From positions 26,673,606 to 26,737,605 of the forward strand of contig NC_044012.1 of NCBI RefSeq assembly GCF_900496995.4: a stretch of 64,000 bases of DNA, read 5' to 3'. The stretch comes from Aquila chrysaetos chrysaetos. Lineage: Eukaryota; Chordata; Aves; Accipitriformes; Accipitridae. Position 1 is the first letter of the stretch, and every line of letters begins with the position of its first letter. The notes beneath the pieces are model-generated. The model searched no databases, was not told the origin of the DNA, and saw only the letters and a list, made by a program, of their open reading frames with translations. Of this stretch, positions 11,651-23,900 are shown one piece after another. The translations under genes were made by a program, and so were the position numbers.

Positions 11651-12265
11651 GGGTGGAGGGGGCTGCGGGGGGGACCCTCCGTGTCGTGGGGGGAGGGGGC
11701 CGGGGGGGGCCCCACCATACAATGGGGGGAGGGGGCTGCGGGGGAACCCACCGTGTCATGGGGGGAGGGGGCTACGTGGGGGGACCTGCCTTGCCAAGGG
11801 TGGAGGGGGCTGTGTGGGGACCCACTGTGTCATGGGTGGAGGGAGCTGTGTGGGGACCTGCCTTGCCGAGGGTGGAGGGGGCTGTGTGGGGACCCACCGT
11901 GTCATATGTGGAGGGGGCTGTGGGGGGACCCACCATGTCACGGGGAAAGGGGGCTGTATGGGGACATGCTGTTCCACAGGTGGAGGAGGCTACACAGGGA
12001 CCTGCCTTGCCAAGGGTGGAGGGGGCTGTGGAGATACTCACTGGGCATACCCTGGGCATGGGGGGGCCACAAGTGGAGGAGGAGTGCATGGGGACCCAAC
12101 AGCATCCACTCCGGCACAGAGGAGCCATGGGTGGAGGGGGTCCACGTGGAGACCCACCATGTGCACCTGAGCATGCAGCGGTCACGGGTGCAGGGGGGGC
12201 TGCATGGGGACCTGTCAATGCACACCCCATCAAGGAGGGTCTGTGTGGGGACCTGCCGCTGCCCA
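11651..12265. repeat. 36-bp GC-rich minisatellite
   Basis: Tandem units of about 36 bp follow the pattern GGGGACCTGCCTTGCC + AAGGGTGGAGGGGGCTGTGT. Two alternating versions occur (TGCCTTGCC and CACYGTGTCAT in the middle). At least seven units are clean between about 11780 and 12040, and they decay on both sides. Because 36 is divisible by three, all frames on both strands stay open for long distances. The resulting repetitive peptides (for example GDPTVSWVEGAVW) are artefacts. Confidence 0.85.
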
Positions 12266-13802
12266 CCCCTGAGGGGTGCTGTGGAGAGCTCAAGGGTTGG
12301 GAGTCTAGAAATCCACTGGGATAGCGAGGACCCTCGGGAGAAGCAGTGGCTGGGCAGGGACACCTCAAGGTGGAACTGCTTGGGCCATAGGCTGGCAGCA
12401 GCACCAGAGCTGGCAGGGTGAACAGTGGGGAGAAGGGGGCTGGTGTGACAGGGCAGGTCCTGAAGGGACGAGCCCACCTCCCATGAACAGGTAGCTCACG
12501 GGCTTCATCCTCGTGCGAAGGGGGACACGGCCTTCCAAGAGGTGCTGGGTTCCCCCCAAACATGGGGGCTTCGGTCTTGGGATGGGAAGACCCCCAACAA
12601 AAATCACAAGCATTTGAGGGTAGAAACCGTGCATCCAGCAGCACCGGGAATCATGAAAAGAGAGGAGAAGGGGGAACCCCCGGGCACTCCAAGGCCTTTT
12701 GGTGGCTCCAGGCACAGGAGCAGCGAGGCTTGGCGGGGCTGCTGGGGCTTGGCCTCCCCGTCCTTGGCTTCCTGCCCCAGCAAAGCCCCCTCTTCAAACT
12801 GGGGGATGCTGGGGGAGAGACATGGGACAGCCCTGCTCCCTCGGCTAGCTTTTCTCATTGAAATGAGGAGTGATTTAGCGCAGAGGGAAGCATTGAAAAT
12901 AGCTTTCCAGCTCCCCGCCAGCAAGGCTGGGCTGTGTGTGTGAGTGTGCGTTTCTCCTCTCTTCCCCTTTCTTCCCTTTGAATCAAACCAGATGTCTTTC
13001 CCATGAAATGAGATTGCATGAGCTTACACTGGAGAGAGACAATGCAGAAAGATGCGAGGCTCCCATCGAGCCACATTGCACTGCAGCTCTGGCAGAGGCG
13101 ACGTCTGCGGCTCTGGCTGGGGACGGAGCGGGGGGATGGTGGCACTGATGCCTTGTCACCGAGGCAGGAATTTTCTACCCCCCACTGTATTTTGTAAGAT
13201 TTCCTCTCTCTGGCTCTCAGTTCCTTGCAGCAAGGTTTCTCAACCCCCCCCCTCCCCTTTCTGGGTCTACAAGCAGAAGATCTCAGCTTGCAGATGAACT
13301 AAGCAGATGGGGCACCCAGCACAAGGAAATGTCTCATCCACTGACTCAGACGGTAAGGTGTTGCTATAGCTTTCCCTGCAAGTTTGCCCAGGCACTTTGG
13401 GAATGGGAATTTTGCTTTCGTTTTGTTTTGGCAGCCAGGTTTCCTGATCTGTAGCGCAAAGTCTGGGAGGTGCTGGGACACCGGCTGGCAGGGCTGGTGG
13501 TGGCAGGTTCCCTTTGCTGCAGGACCTGGAGCCGAGCTGCTGTGGGGTTAGAGGTTTTGGTGTTTGTGTTGCAAGTGTTCAAAAAGAAAAAAAAAAACAA
13601 GAAAAAAAGTATAGCTAAGAACAGAATAACCAACCTTACACTATTGTATTTCATGTGGCTCATTTTGGTCATGATTGTAGAACGGTGTCTTGAATTACTG
13701 GTGGGTTTTTTTTAATCTTTGCAGGGTGATGGGACTTGTGAAAGTCTGGCAGTTTGGGGCGTTTTCCTTCGTCTAAGAGGTGGCGTCTGTTTGTATTGTG
13801 AT

Positions 13803-14240
13803 ATGATGGATAGTGGCTTTATATGCACATACACACACATCACATGGAGCGTTTGTTTAATATGGACACGCTCAGTCCCGTGTGCCACATGGAGGTTATA
13901 CAGACAAAAATGTCTGCATTTAATACATTTGGATGTTCACATACATGCTGCCTGTTACTCTTGCACACACCTGCTGAATATGGCTCACTCACACGCTTAA
14001 AACTGTGTAAAAAGATTGTGTGTATCTGTGTGAGCATGTGTGTTACAGGCGCGTGTGTGCAAACTGCAAACACATAAAGCGAGCATGCAGGTGGTGAGCA
14101 TTTACTTGAAATATGTGCATAAATGGCAAATGTATTTTTATATGAAGTGTTTTGTGTGCACATATGTGTATATGCAGGTGTATTCATAATGTGGGTGTGT
14201 ATTCATGCGTGCATCCAGCGCATAAACACATGTGCTTGCA
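13803..14240. repeat. GT/CA-rich low-complexity tract
   Basis: Scattered TGTGTG, CACACA and ATGTGTGTAT runs occur over about 430 bp (for example ACACACACATCACATG near 13830 and TGTGTATCTGTGTGAGCATGTGTG near 14018). It is a degenerate alternating purine-pyrimidine region and not a clean microsatellite. Confidence 0.6.
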
Positions 14241-16264
14241 GTATGTTTTGGTATTGTTGGGAACCATTGTATTTTGTCCTGTAAATTATAGAGCAATGTT
14301 TTCATCTGTCAAAGTTTGATCTCATTCATGAAGCCGATAAAGATGCCTGGTCTGTAGGTATCATGTCATTTTAGGGACACAGTTTTGCTTCCGACCTCCA
14401 TTTTAAGTTCTGTCCTGGAGCTTTCAGGAGAAGAAAGTGCCCCTCGAAATCATAAAGTGAAAGGAAAAAAAAAGAAAAAAAAAGAAGACAGACCTGCTGA
14501 GCTCCAGCTCCAAGCTTTCAGACAGCGCAAGCCAGGCCCAGAAATCATAAAACTAACTAAAGAGTTTGTGTGACTCCACAAAAATAATGAATATGGGGTT
14601 TCTTTTCATTTGCCTTCTCCTGGGGCTTTCAGATTTCACTCGAGTTACATCACCTCACTTTTCTGCACAACCACAAGGTCTAGAAACTTACTTTAAAAAA
14701 TGAAAATTCCTACTCGCACATATTCACATGACTCACGGAGCTGGGAATTTCAGGCAAACATGAATGCTCATAGAAAAATTGCAAGAATTGGCAACACGGG
14801 CAATGACTAATCCTGATGGGTCCCTGATAGCAACGCTTCTCAGTTTGTACAATATTTTGGGGGCGTAGCTGGGCTCCAACCAAGACTTTGATCCTCCTCA
14901 GAGTGATAGCAACTGCTTAGGAATGATCTTACCTACCGTCTGGCATTGTTGCCCTCTGGGGAAGCTGTATTTCGATAGTAATTCAGGTTAAAGTTAGCAC
15001 TGCCAGGTGGCTTGAATTGACTTGATGGGCTGGAATAGATCACTGGGGCTCATATCACAGGACTGTCAGAGGCTTGAATGTTTGCAGCTCCCTGGACGTG
15101 GGAGTAAAAGGTTATTTTTTGGTTCCAGGTAGTGTTGGTTTGTGAGCTGAATAGTTTGCTGCGGGTGTAGACTGTGCACGGCTACATCCACTCTGCAAAT
15201 GTCCCTAACAAGGTTTTGGCAGAAGCACAGTGTTTCTAGTTAGAAAATTGGTATTTCCAAATGTTTTAAAATCCACATCACTGAATTACTGTCAGGGAAA
15301 AAAAGTATTAATTAAAACCAGGGACGACAGAAGACTCCGCCAAGCAGAGAGGTTGGAATCATATAGCAGCGTCACGTGCTCCTCACCCCTTTCCTAGGCA
15401 ATAGGTTGCAGAATGATCAAAGAAAAGGGAGAAACTGCAAACTGCAACTGCTGTCGATGCCAGAGCCATCAGGGAGGGGAGTCCAGGCACCATGACTTGT
15501 AATAGAAAGCCCTGTTGAAGGCAAGAATAAAGCTGACACTGACTGAGGTGGTGCCAGCAGACTGTCCTTAGGCAAAACAGTAACTTACATTAATCATCAA
15601 GAGCAAACACAAGAAAGAAACTTTCTAGGTTAATTTGTGTCATCAATGCAAAGCAAAGTTTGGCACTTCCCAGTGCTGCATCCCTCTTCCCCCCGAAAGT
15701 AGCTGAGTCTGGGAGAAAGAGGTATTTGAAAGACAGCAGCTGCTAGAAAAGCTTTAATGCTGGGTGAGCATCCCCATTCCCGCAAGCTGCTGTGAAAAGC
15801 CAAGGGTGGTATAAGCAGCAGGGAGGCAAAAATGCTGCTTGTGACCAGGATGCCTTTTTTAGGCTTTTCTTCCTTTTCATTTCACATGAGACTGGAGCTG
15901 GCGTAACAGTGCTGCGAGAGCTCTGAGGCATCATCTCCCCATCCCTGGGCAGCTCATTTCAATAACTGCTCAGCCGCATGCGAAGCAGGAGTATCCCAAC
16001 CACTCGAAAGCTGGAAGGGATCCCTTATACCCTGTGGGTACGTGGAGTTTTGAGCCCACAATCTCCTCTGGCAGCCCCATGTGCTGGCCATTTCCTGCAG
16101 CACGAGGTTCAGAAATTAATCTGCCCTCCGTGGTGGCCGATCCACCCAAGGGTACGTTACTGCAGCCCCATCTGTGGCTGCAACTGTCCTTACAATTCAT
16201 TTGCTGTGCATTGATTTTAAACCTCTTTGCTTTGCAGACGGGACTGATAGCAAGAGGTATCTTG

Positions 16265-16410
16265 CTCTCCATGCAGGGATCCTAAAGTGCTTTGCAAACA
16301 TTTGTTAATTAAGCTCTTCTATGAGATAAGTAAATTACCGCAAAGCTTTGATCCAAAGCTCCTTGAAGTCCATTGGTTTTGGTGAGTCCAGGTCCATGGG
16401 ATCAGGCCCA
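16265..16410. repeat. Ancient SINE-like plus palindromic relic
   Basis: The left part (GGATCCTAAAGTGCTTTGCAAACATT...AATTAAG) resembles a widespread amniote repeat that contains CAAAGCGCTTTACAAACAT. The right part (TGATCCAAAGCTCCTTGAAGTCCATTGG ending in GGGATCAGGCCC) shares its terminal GGATCAGGCCC with the inverted-repeat element at 8857-8972. Both parts are strongly diverged. Confidence 0.4.
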
Positions 16411-17699
16411 GGAGACCAGATTTTAAACCCCCTCAATTTTGTTAAGAGCTCAGCATGTTGGCTGCAGATGGAGTGCTAAGCTACAGGGACAATCTGGCAG
16501 TGGGACTGCTGGTGCTGAGCGATTTGCAGACTTGGTCGTGATTTTAAGTGTGGAGGTTTTAGACTTTGGTCATGCATTTTTTTGGAAAAACTGCCCTAAG
16601 GTTGTTGAAGAAATTCCTTCAACTTGAAATCTGGATGCTTTTAGCTCTGGGATCGAAAGGGGTTTCAGTTTCAGAGTCATACTCTCCCCTTCTTCCTGCT
16701 GCTTATGCATGTAGTTTGTTTTCCAAGGAACACTTTTTCCTCCCATTGGAATCCCATCTTCTGCAAGCACATAATTCCTGATTTCAACTTATAGAATGTC
16801 AGGATTACCGTATGTTTCCTTGGACATGTCCTCTTCTAAATTTTGTCTGGAGGGATGTTAGGGTTTTGGCCACTTGTTTGGTATTTCTGAATCTACATCA
16901 GCCTAGAAACCCTGGCATAGCTGTGATAGCACATGTGCGGATCAGCTCTTTGGGCATCGCACCGTCCTCTGCTGCAATGCCAGTGGGGCAGATTTCCCAC
17001 ATGTGGTCCGATTGGCTGCCTGGTGCCTCCACAGTAAGTCAGATGCTTCCTGGACATGTCAAGCCCGAGGCCCATGTGCTGGCCAGATGGCCCGCGTGTG
17101 CCCAGCAAATCCAACACGTCCAGGATGTGTTGGATTCACTGCACGTTTGTTGTCAAGCTGTGCCGCGCATGTGCACGTATTTCTGTCCAGGAAATCTTGT
17201 ACGGAAATATGGCAGCCCCATCCAAGGGACTTACCTGTCTCCTATTACCCTAACAAATGAGCACTGTCTTTATGGGTCCGCCTGGGAGAGGGGGATGTGC
17301 TGTATTTCCAGTTTTGAGACGAGAATCTGAGTTGTGGAGTCAAACCAACTTGTGTTAGGGTGCAACCAGAGGGGCAGATCTATTTTCCTGCACTATAAGC
17401 AAGCTCTCTCAGCACGGTAACATCTTCCTTCCTGGAGGCTTGGTGTGCCCACCGGTTTAATGCTCTTTCCAATTATGGGTTATTTTAAATGAAAATGGGG
17501 AAGGTTTATAGCTAGGGGTGAGGTCTAATGAAATCCCATTGCCTTTCAGGAACATGGATGTGGGTCATGGGGCTGGCTGGAGTCATATTTTTGGCCAAAC
17601 AAGGCCAACAAAATCTTCAAAAGTGTGGATTTGGATATCCTTGCATGGAGTGAAAGATCAATGCCTCATCCCCACTGACTGTGCTGGAAAACGGTGACA

Positions 17700-17952
17700 C
17701 TGATTATTCACAAAGCACTTTCAACACACAAAGTTAAACAGATGTAAAAGAGAATTTTTTTTCCCTTTAATCTAGGTGTTTATTTGTAACCAAAGCAGTT
17801 TATAAATCTCAGGCAGTGATAGCATGCATGATCCTTAATTTTTTTGTGTCTTTATAAGCAATTTGACCAAAGTCATACAGTGTGTCCGTGGCACAGTCCA
17901 GCAGAGCCAAGGTCCTGGTTTTTCTCCTCTAGACAAGCACTCTCACTCCAAT
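17700..17952 (-). repeat. MIR-like ancient SINE relic
   Basis: Segments ACAAAGCACTTTCAACA, then TTTGACCAAAGTCATACAG, GGCACAGTCCAGCAGAGCCAAGGTCCTG and AGACAAGCACTCT follow the order of the reverse-complemented MIR consensus (conserved core through the tRNA-related part). The identity is approximate and by eye. Confidence 0.45.
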
Positions 17953-20900
17953 TTTGTGTAGGATCACCTCTCTCTTTCTCCTTGCCTTACCCTTCCCCAT
18001 CATATTCCACAACGGTTGTTGCACATTGTGCCAGAAATGAGGAAAGTCATTACGTTGCACATGATGCCTCCTTTCCAGGGATGCTTTAATCATTCCATCG
18101 TACTCCGGAGCTCTTCCTGTTGCTACTAATTTTAGTCTCATAGTGGAAGTTGCAGCACGGTGTTTCGGGGTGGCGTGGAGGCTAAGCCATTCAGGTGCGT
18201 TGCGATCACTGCAACATACCTCATTGCTCTTACTGCTGCTCCGGCATCCTGCATGGCACATCAGCCTGGATATCAGGCCTGTTTGGGGAAAAGCCCAAAG
18301 AGCACATCTTGCAGATTTTAGATGATTTGAAGTTGCTTGTGCAAGCCCAGGGATGGATGATGCCCCTCCAGAGGGGACAGTGGGAATCTGCTTTTCCAAA
18401 CAGCTCAGCTCTCATGCAGGCACCCAAATCAGGTCCAGGTTTTCCCAGAGCATTTGCCTCCTGGATCTGCCTGTCTAAGCAGACTCCTGCGGGAGTGCTG
18501 AGCAATTTTGAGCAAGCTGATCCTTGCTACTGCTGTGCAAAGAAGACCTTGTCAGCTGGCTGCAGTCCGCAAAGGGACTCTTGGAACAAACAAGCAGGTG
18601 ACACTGTTAGTCTTTGCATTTATTTGCTCTCTGCAATTCCAGATCCTTTTGGAAGCATCTCACAGCTTGAAGAGAGGGCATTTTACCGTGGCTTCCTAAG
18701 GGAGGCAAAGTCACACCTGATCCCAGGGCTTGCATGTTGGTCTGAACCTGTTGACCAGCCTCACCCAAGTTTGGCAGAGGAGTAGAAGCCTCAGAGGTAT
18801 TAAATCCCTCGAGTTTTGTGCAAAGTGATGTCTCTATAGACGAGAGAGCCCTGTAAAGTCAGGCTGCAGCATCCGCTCCACCAGATAGAGGATCCACATG
18901 GGACTCCTGCTCCATGTCCAGCTCCAGCAGTAACTGCCGCACGTGCAACTGATTCTTCACTGTTGCAAAGTGCCTCCAGGCTCAGCCTTGTACCTCTTCG
19001 CTCTGGATGCTGCTCTTGGTGATGGAAGTTCAGGAGTGGGCCATGAAGGGCCAGTGTGTGCGGGGCAGAGCAGAGTAACCCAGCTGGCCTGACTGAGAGA
19101 GCTGCAGGGAGCTGCGAGTCCTCAAGATTTGGCTTTGCCTTGGGACTAGGAGCAGATGGAGCAGGTGAGGGAGAAGGGGAGGCTGAGGGAGAAGATGCTC
19201 TTTTTCATCTATTCCTTCTCCTCTCTGGGCATTGCTGTTTAAGGCTCGCGAGTTAGCAAGAGCTGTCTTTCTGCCCAGTTGCTGTGAAACCCAGGGTCGC
19301 TTTGTCCAGCTCAGTCCTTCGTGGTTCCAATCCAATGGTGCGGTCCAAAACCGTCTTCCTTGCCACAGGCTTTGCCTTCCTTGCACAGGGACAGGTCGTA
19401 GGATAGTGTCGGAGGGTGGCTGTGCCCCAGTCTGTGGGGTTTTCTCTGTGGAGAGCAGGGAGACAGTGAGGGCATAGCTAAGGCAGAAAAATAAGAGCTC
19501 TGAAAAGCTAATTTGAGCATGTTAAAGGTTTCTTAGGGTTCTCCTCGCCTCTGCCTTCCAGGGGTTAAAGATCCTGACAATACCTCTGATTGCTAGGTTT
19601 AAAAAACGGGAAGAACAAGGGCTGTGTCCAGCCTCAACCCATCTTGGGTTTGCCCACAAGTTACTCCCGACAGCGCTGGAGTGTGCCAAGCTGTGAGAAC
19701 CGCACAATGAAGCAGAATCAGGCCCTGAGCCAATTTAACCCTTCTTCTTATCAGTCTAGACATCCTCATTATCCAGATAAATGTCTGATCCCTCGCTGAA
19801 TCCCGCTAAGCTCCTGCCTTTACAGCGCTGAACACAGAGGGCACTCGCCCTAACCTGGGACTCCCCTTTGGGTGGGAGATCCTGCCCCCAGCCCCGGTTC
19901 CTGCGCTGGAAGTAGGTTGCCGAGTGAGCATGTATTATTAAGAGTGCTTTACCAATTACAAGTCATTACTAATGCCTTTATTACTATTATTTAATAGATG
20001 GTGTTAATTATTATTATTCATTTGCTTTAAAAGAAGTGTTTCCATAGCAACGGGGAGATGTGTGCTGCTTTTCAGGCACGTCAAGTGGACACGTTCCCAG
20101 CCTCCTCCAAAATGGGCTGACAGCCCATTGCAGGGCAGGGTGGCCTGGGAGAGAGCTGCGACTCCATCGTAGCTGTGCTGAGCTCCCCGTGCGGACTGGT
20201 ACCAGCAAGGCCATCTGGAGAAGGTGACAGCACCGTCTCTGTCACTGAAAGGTCCCTTGTGCCATAAAAAAGTTCCTTCTGGATGCAGACTTTGCGCCTA
20301 AACGTTGAGGATCCTCTAAGAGAGCAGAGTTGGTGTGATAACTTTCATAGATGCATGTGTGACCCAGGAATGAAGGCACCCACTGTTAATTATTGCATTG
20401 CTGAATGCCCCGGACTCCAGGGCTCCCTGAGAAAGTGCCTTGTCTCCTTTTATATGTTCCAGTCAGCTGCAGAAGGACCAGGACTTGGAAGTCAGGCAAA
20501 AATCCAGCAGATCTGGCATTACCCGGCTGCGGGATGCCGAATCCCCAGGCTGGTCCTGAAGAGGTCTACGGTGAGACAGGAAGCTGCCGCCAGCATGTGG
20601 AGGAGGCTCTGAGCTGCTGCGTCTGCTGCAAGGGTTCCTGGGGGTGGAGGACCATCCGTGCAGCAGCTGCCTGGATGCCACCTCCGTGGTCCCAGGTGAT
20701 GGATGGGATCTGGTACAGGTAAGCCTGTGGTGAAAGGGGAACATGGGGGATGGTGCAGGCTCTTCGAGGGTATATTCAAGGCATTACACATTTGCTGAGG
20801 CTGGGAAGGGAACCCAGGCATGCTGCTTCCTCCCAGCTTTGCAGATGAGGCTTAAACACCAAATCCATGTTTAAGATTAGTCTCTGACTTGTCCAGTCCT

Positions 20901-23900
20901 GCTTACACTGTACCCAGCTGGCCTTCGCTCAATGCTTTGCTGCGATCATTCATCTCCTGTGAAGTGAGACCATCCCAGCAAGGATGTGCCTTGCACCACA
21001 GGTTCTGGGGAGCCGAGGGGCTGGAGGTGTGAGCGGGCAAGGAATGGGCTCAACCTGTAGTTTGCTGGGGACCATGTACACCGGTGGTGGTGGAGATAAC
21101 CGCGTCGGGGCTGTAAGCTGTGTCTTCTGGAGATGAGTTTGCAGCAGAGGAGATGCAAGTGGCCAAGGTGAGGCTCAGCTGGGGGCGGTAGGGATGGGGC
21201 ATGCCCAGAGCCACCAGCAAAAACCCGTGCCCAGTGATAGCTCTGAAATGAGCTGGTGCACTAATTGGCACTTTTGCTGGCAGCCTGAATGCAGGGCCTG
21301 GTGCTGGGGAGCCTGTGGGGATCATGGCTCCTGTCTGCCCAACCTTGAGGGGTCCCTGCGGGGCTGGAGCGAGACACACTGTCGCCTCATCCCTGCCGGG
21401 TGGAGGTGGCTATGGTGGATGGGCGTCTGCTGGCCCCAAGGATGGCACTGGGAGCACACGTGCTTCCCCATGCCGACTGGGTCTCCGGCCTCCGCATCGT
21501 GCTGGCAGGTCATCAGGAGCTGCATTTCCCCACCACTTTCTGTGTTGTCAGAGTGGTGGAAATCGGTCATCTTCATGGAGCTTACAGCCAGAGGCAATTG
21601 CTCGGTGACTCCTAAACAGTGGTCTGAAAGCTGCAGCTTTAAGGGAAACCAGCATTGACGGCCCAGGCAAGCAGCGACGCTTAAAAGCACTTGCTGTAAT
21701 GCTTAAAAGCACTTGTTCAGCAGCAACATGTCCTGCATCACTCCAATTTACCCCGGCGCCTGCTTCCACTCTCCTGGGACAGTGGGTTCCCCTGGGCTGG
21801 GGTGGGGGATAACCCTGCTCAGCCCTACCTGTCCTCTGGGGAAGCCAGCTCCCGGCAGGACTTCGGTTCTGGCTGCTTGGGGTCAGAAATGGGAATGGCA
21901 GGTGGCTAGGACAAAGCAGCGTGTCACCCCCTCCCTTGCCGGCCCATGGTGTCCCTGGGGTTGGGGGGCTCCGGCTGCCCCGTGCATGGGTAAGTCAGGT
22001 GCAGGCAATTATGTCTAGACGGGACCCGCCGGGAGCGTGGTGGCATAATGGTCCCACGGGGACACCCGTGCAGCTCCATGCTGCACAAAAGCTGCCTTAA
22101 GAGCCCGCGCCTCCCCCTGCTCCTCTGAGAAGTGGAGAAACACAAAAGAGAGAGGCAGGAGGGGCTGGGAGCGGGTGGGAGAGAGGGGGGGAGAATCCCC
22201 CCATGCCCAGCAGCTAATCCCAGCTCTGCTCTGAGAGGGATCTCGAATAACAAACGTCCGTGGTCTAGGCCAGATGGATTTGATTTAATAACAAAGCAGG
22301 GGGGCTCAGGATCATTTCAGAGCCTGCCAAGGGGCTGGATCCTCTGCAAGCAGCAAAGAGTCACCTGGTGTAAATCCAAGCTTGAGTTGCAGACGGCTCA
22401 GATGCTCCCTGAAATGCTGGGATTGCCTTGGCTGTGGGAACGTCCTCCTGCCCCTTGGGAGATCCTGGGGTCCCGGCCACCCACAGGACACAGGGCTGCG
22501 CCAAACGCATAATGGCTGCGGGTTTCTGACATGGATGTGGCCAGGAGGGAGAAGGTGAAGGGGAGCGGGAGGCAATGCCTGAGGTTCCCACAGCGCATGG
22601 CTGTGATGTCTCACCTTGGGTAGGGCTCAGTGCTGCCTCGGGTCAGACCTCTTTATGGGGTAGCCAGCAAGAGGAGCAAGGGGCAGCCCTTGGCCCTGCT
22701 TTTGCAAAGCTCAAGAGACCCCCACCGCATCCCATGGCGGCTGAAGCCTCTGACTCCTTGGTTTCAGCATCTTGGAGGCAAAGAGGCGGCTCAGGGCAGT
22801 GTCACCCTGTCCCTGCAACATGCCAAAGGAGGAGGCAGGGGGTCAGGTGAGGGAGTAGCACCCTGATGCCTCAAACCTCACCCTGCTCCTGCCTCAAATC
22901 CACTCTGGCTTTGCCTTGGAGAGGGTGGGTGGCCAGGCTTGGCTTCCCTGCTTGGTAGGTGATTGTAGGGAGGTGTCTTTCTTGCCTATGGCACAATTCA
23001 GCACTTCGGCAAAGAGCCACCCAGCTGGCTGAGCCCCCCCTCCTGCCCTTACAGGACACGTGGGGCCCCGTCCTAGATCCCAGTGTCAGGAGATGCAGTG
23101 GGCTCCTTGGGCCATGCCTGACCCCTCAACTTGCTTAGAGGAGCTGCAAGGTCGGTGTCAGCGGAGTAGATGCTCAGGGCAGCGTTGAGGTGCAGGGCTG
23201 GGGACCAGGCTGGCTGCAGGCAGCACCAAAAAGTCTTTTACCAGGCGACGCTCCTGTGGCAGGCAGGGTCACGGTGCAGCAGAGCAGCACCTCGCTGCCG
23301 GGCCATCCCCACCACGGTGTTTGCCACGTCTGCCAGTTTGTGCTTGGGCCAGCCAGCTTCCCTGGGGATCCTGTTTCTGGAAACTGGAGAAGCCTTGGCA
23401 CTGCCCCCACCACCTCCCTGAGCAGCGGGGAGGTGCTGCTGTCAGCCCAACACCTGCAGCTCAGCCCGGCTGTCAGCCTGCTAACTATTCCCGTCCAGAT
23501 CTCTTGGCTCTCTGCCTTGGGAGCAATGAGATCCCGGCGCCAGCGATGTGCCGGCAAGAGCAGATGAGTGTTTTGTGCTTGGGGGAGGATGCTGGGGCCA
23601 TGCAGCTGGGCTGGAAGGGCAGTGGGAGGCAGGAAGGACCATGCGTCCATCCCAGAAGCAGGGAGCCTGGCTCTGTGTCCAGCATGCTCCGTGCAGAGAG
23701 GCTGGGATGCAGGAGCTGTCACTTGCATCCCGAGTCTCCAATGGCCCATGCTGTCTTTCTGGTCCAACGCTATGAGTTTTCACCTGCACAGGGCACTGTA
23801 TTCATCTCTATCTCCGTCCCACCTGGTCCTTGGTGACACCACGTTAGCTTGCTCTGTGCAGGGGCTGTAGCTGGTTTCCGATTCCTGCTTTCACCCTGCA

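Noticed and set aside
10175..11722. 515-codon minus-strand frame including MEX3A exon 1
   Set aside because: Only 10696-11164 matches MEX3A. The upstream part is low-complexity 5' UTR and the downstream part is read-through past a consensus donor into the intron.
11471..12421. 300-codon reading frames around 11.5-12.6 kb
   Set aside because: They come from the 36-bp minisatellite and GC-rich DNA; no family resemblance and no conserved residues.
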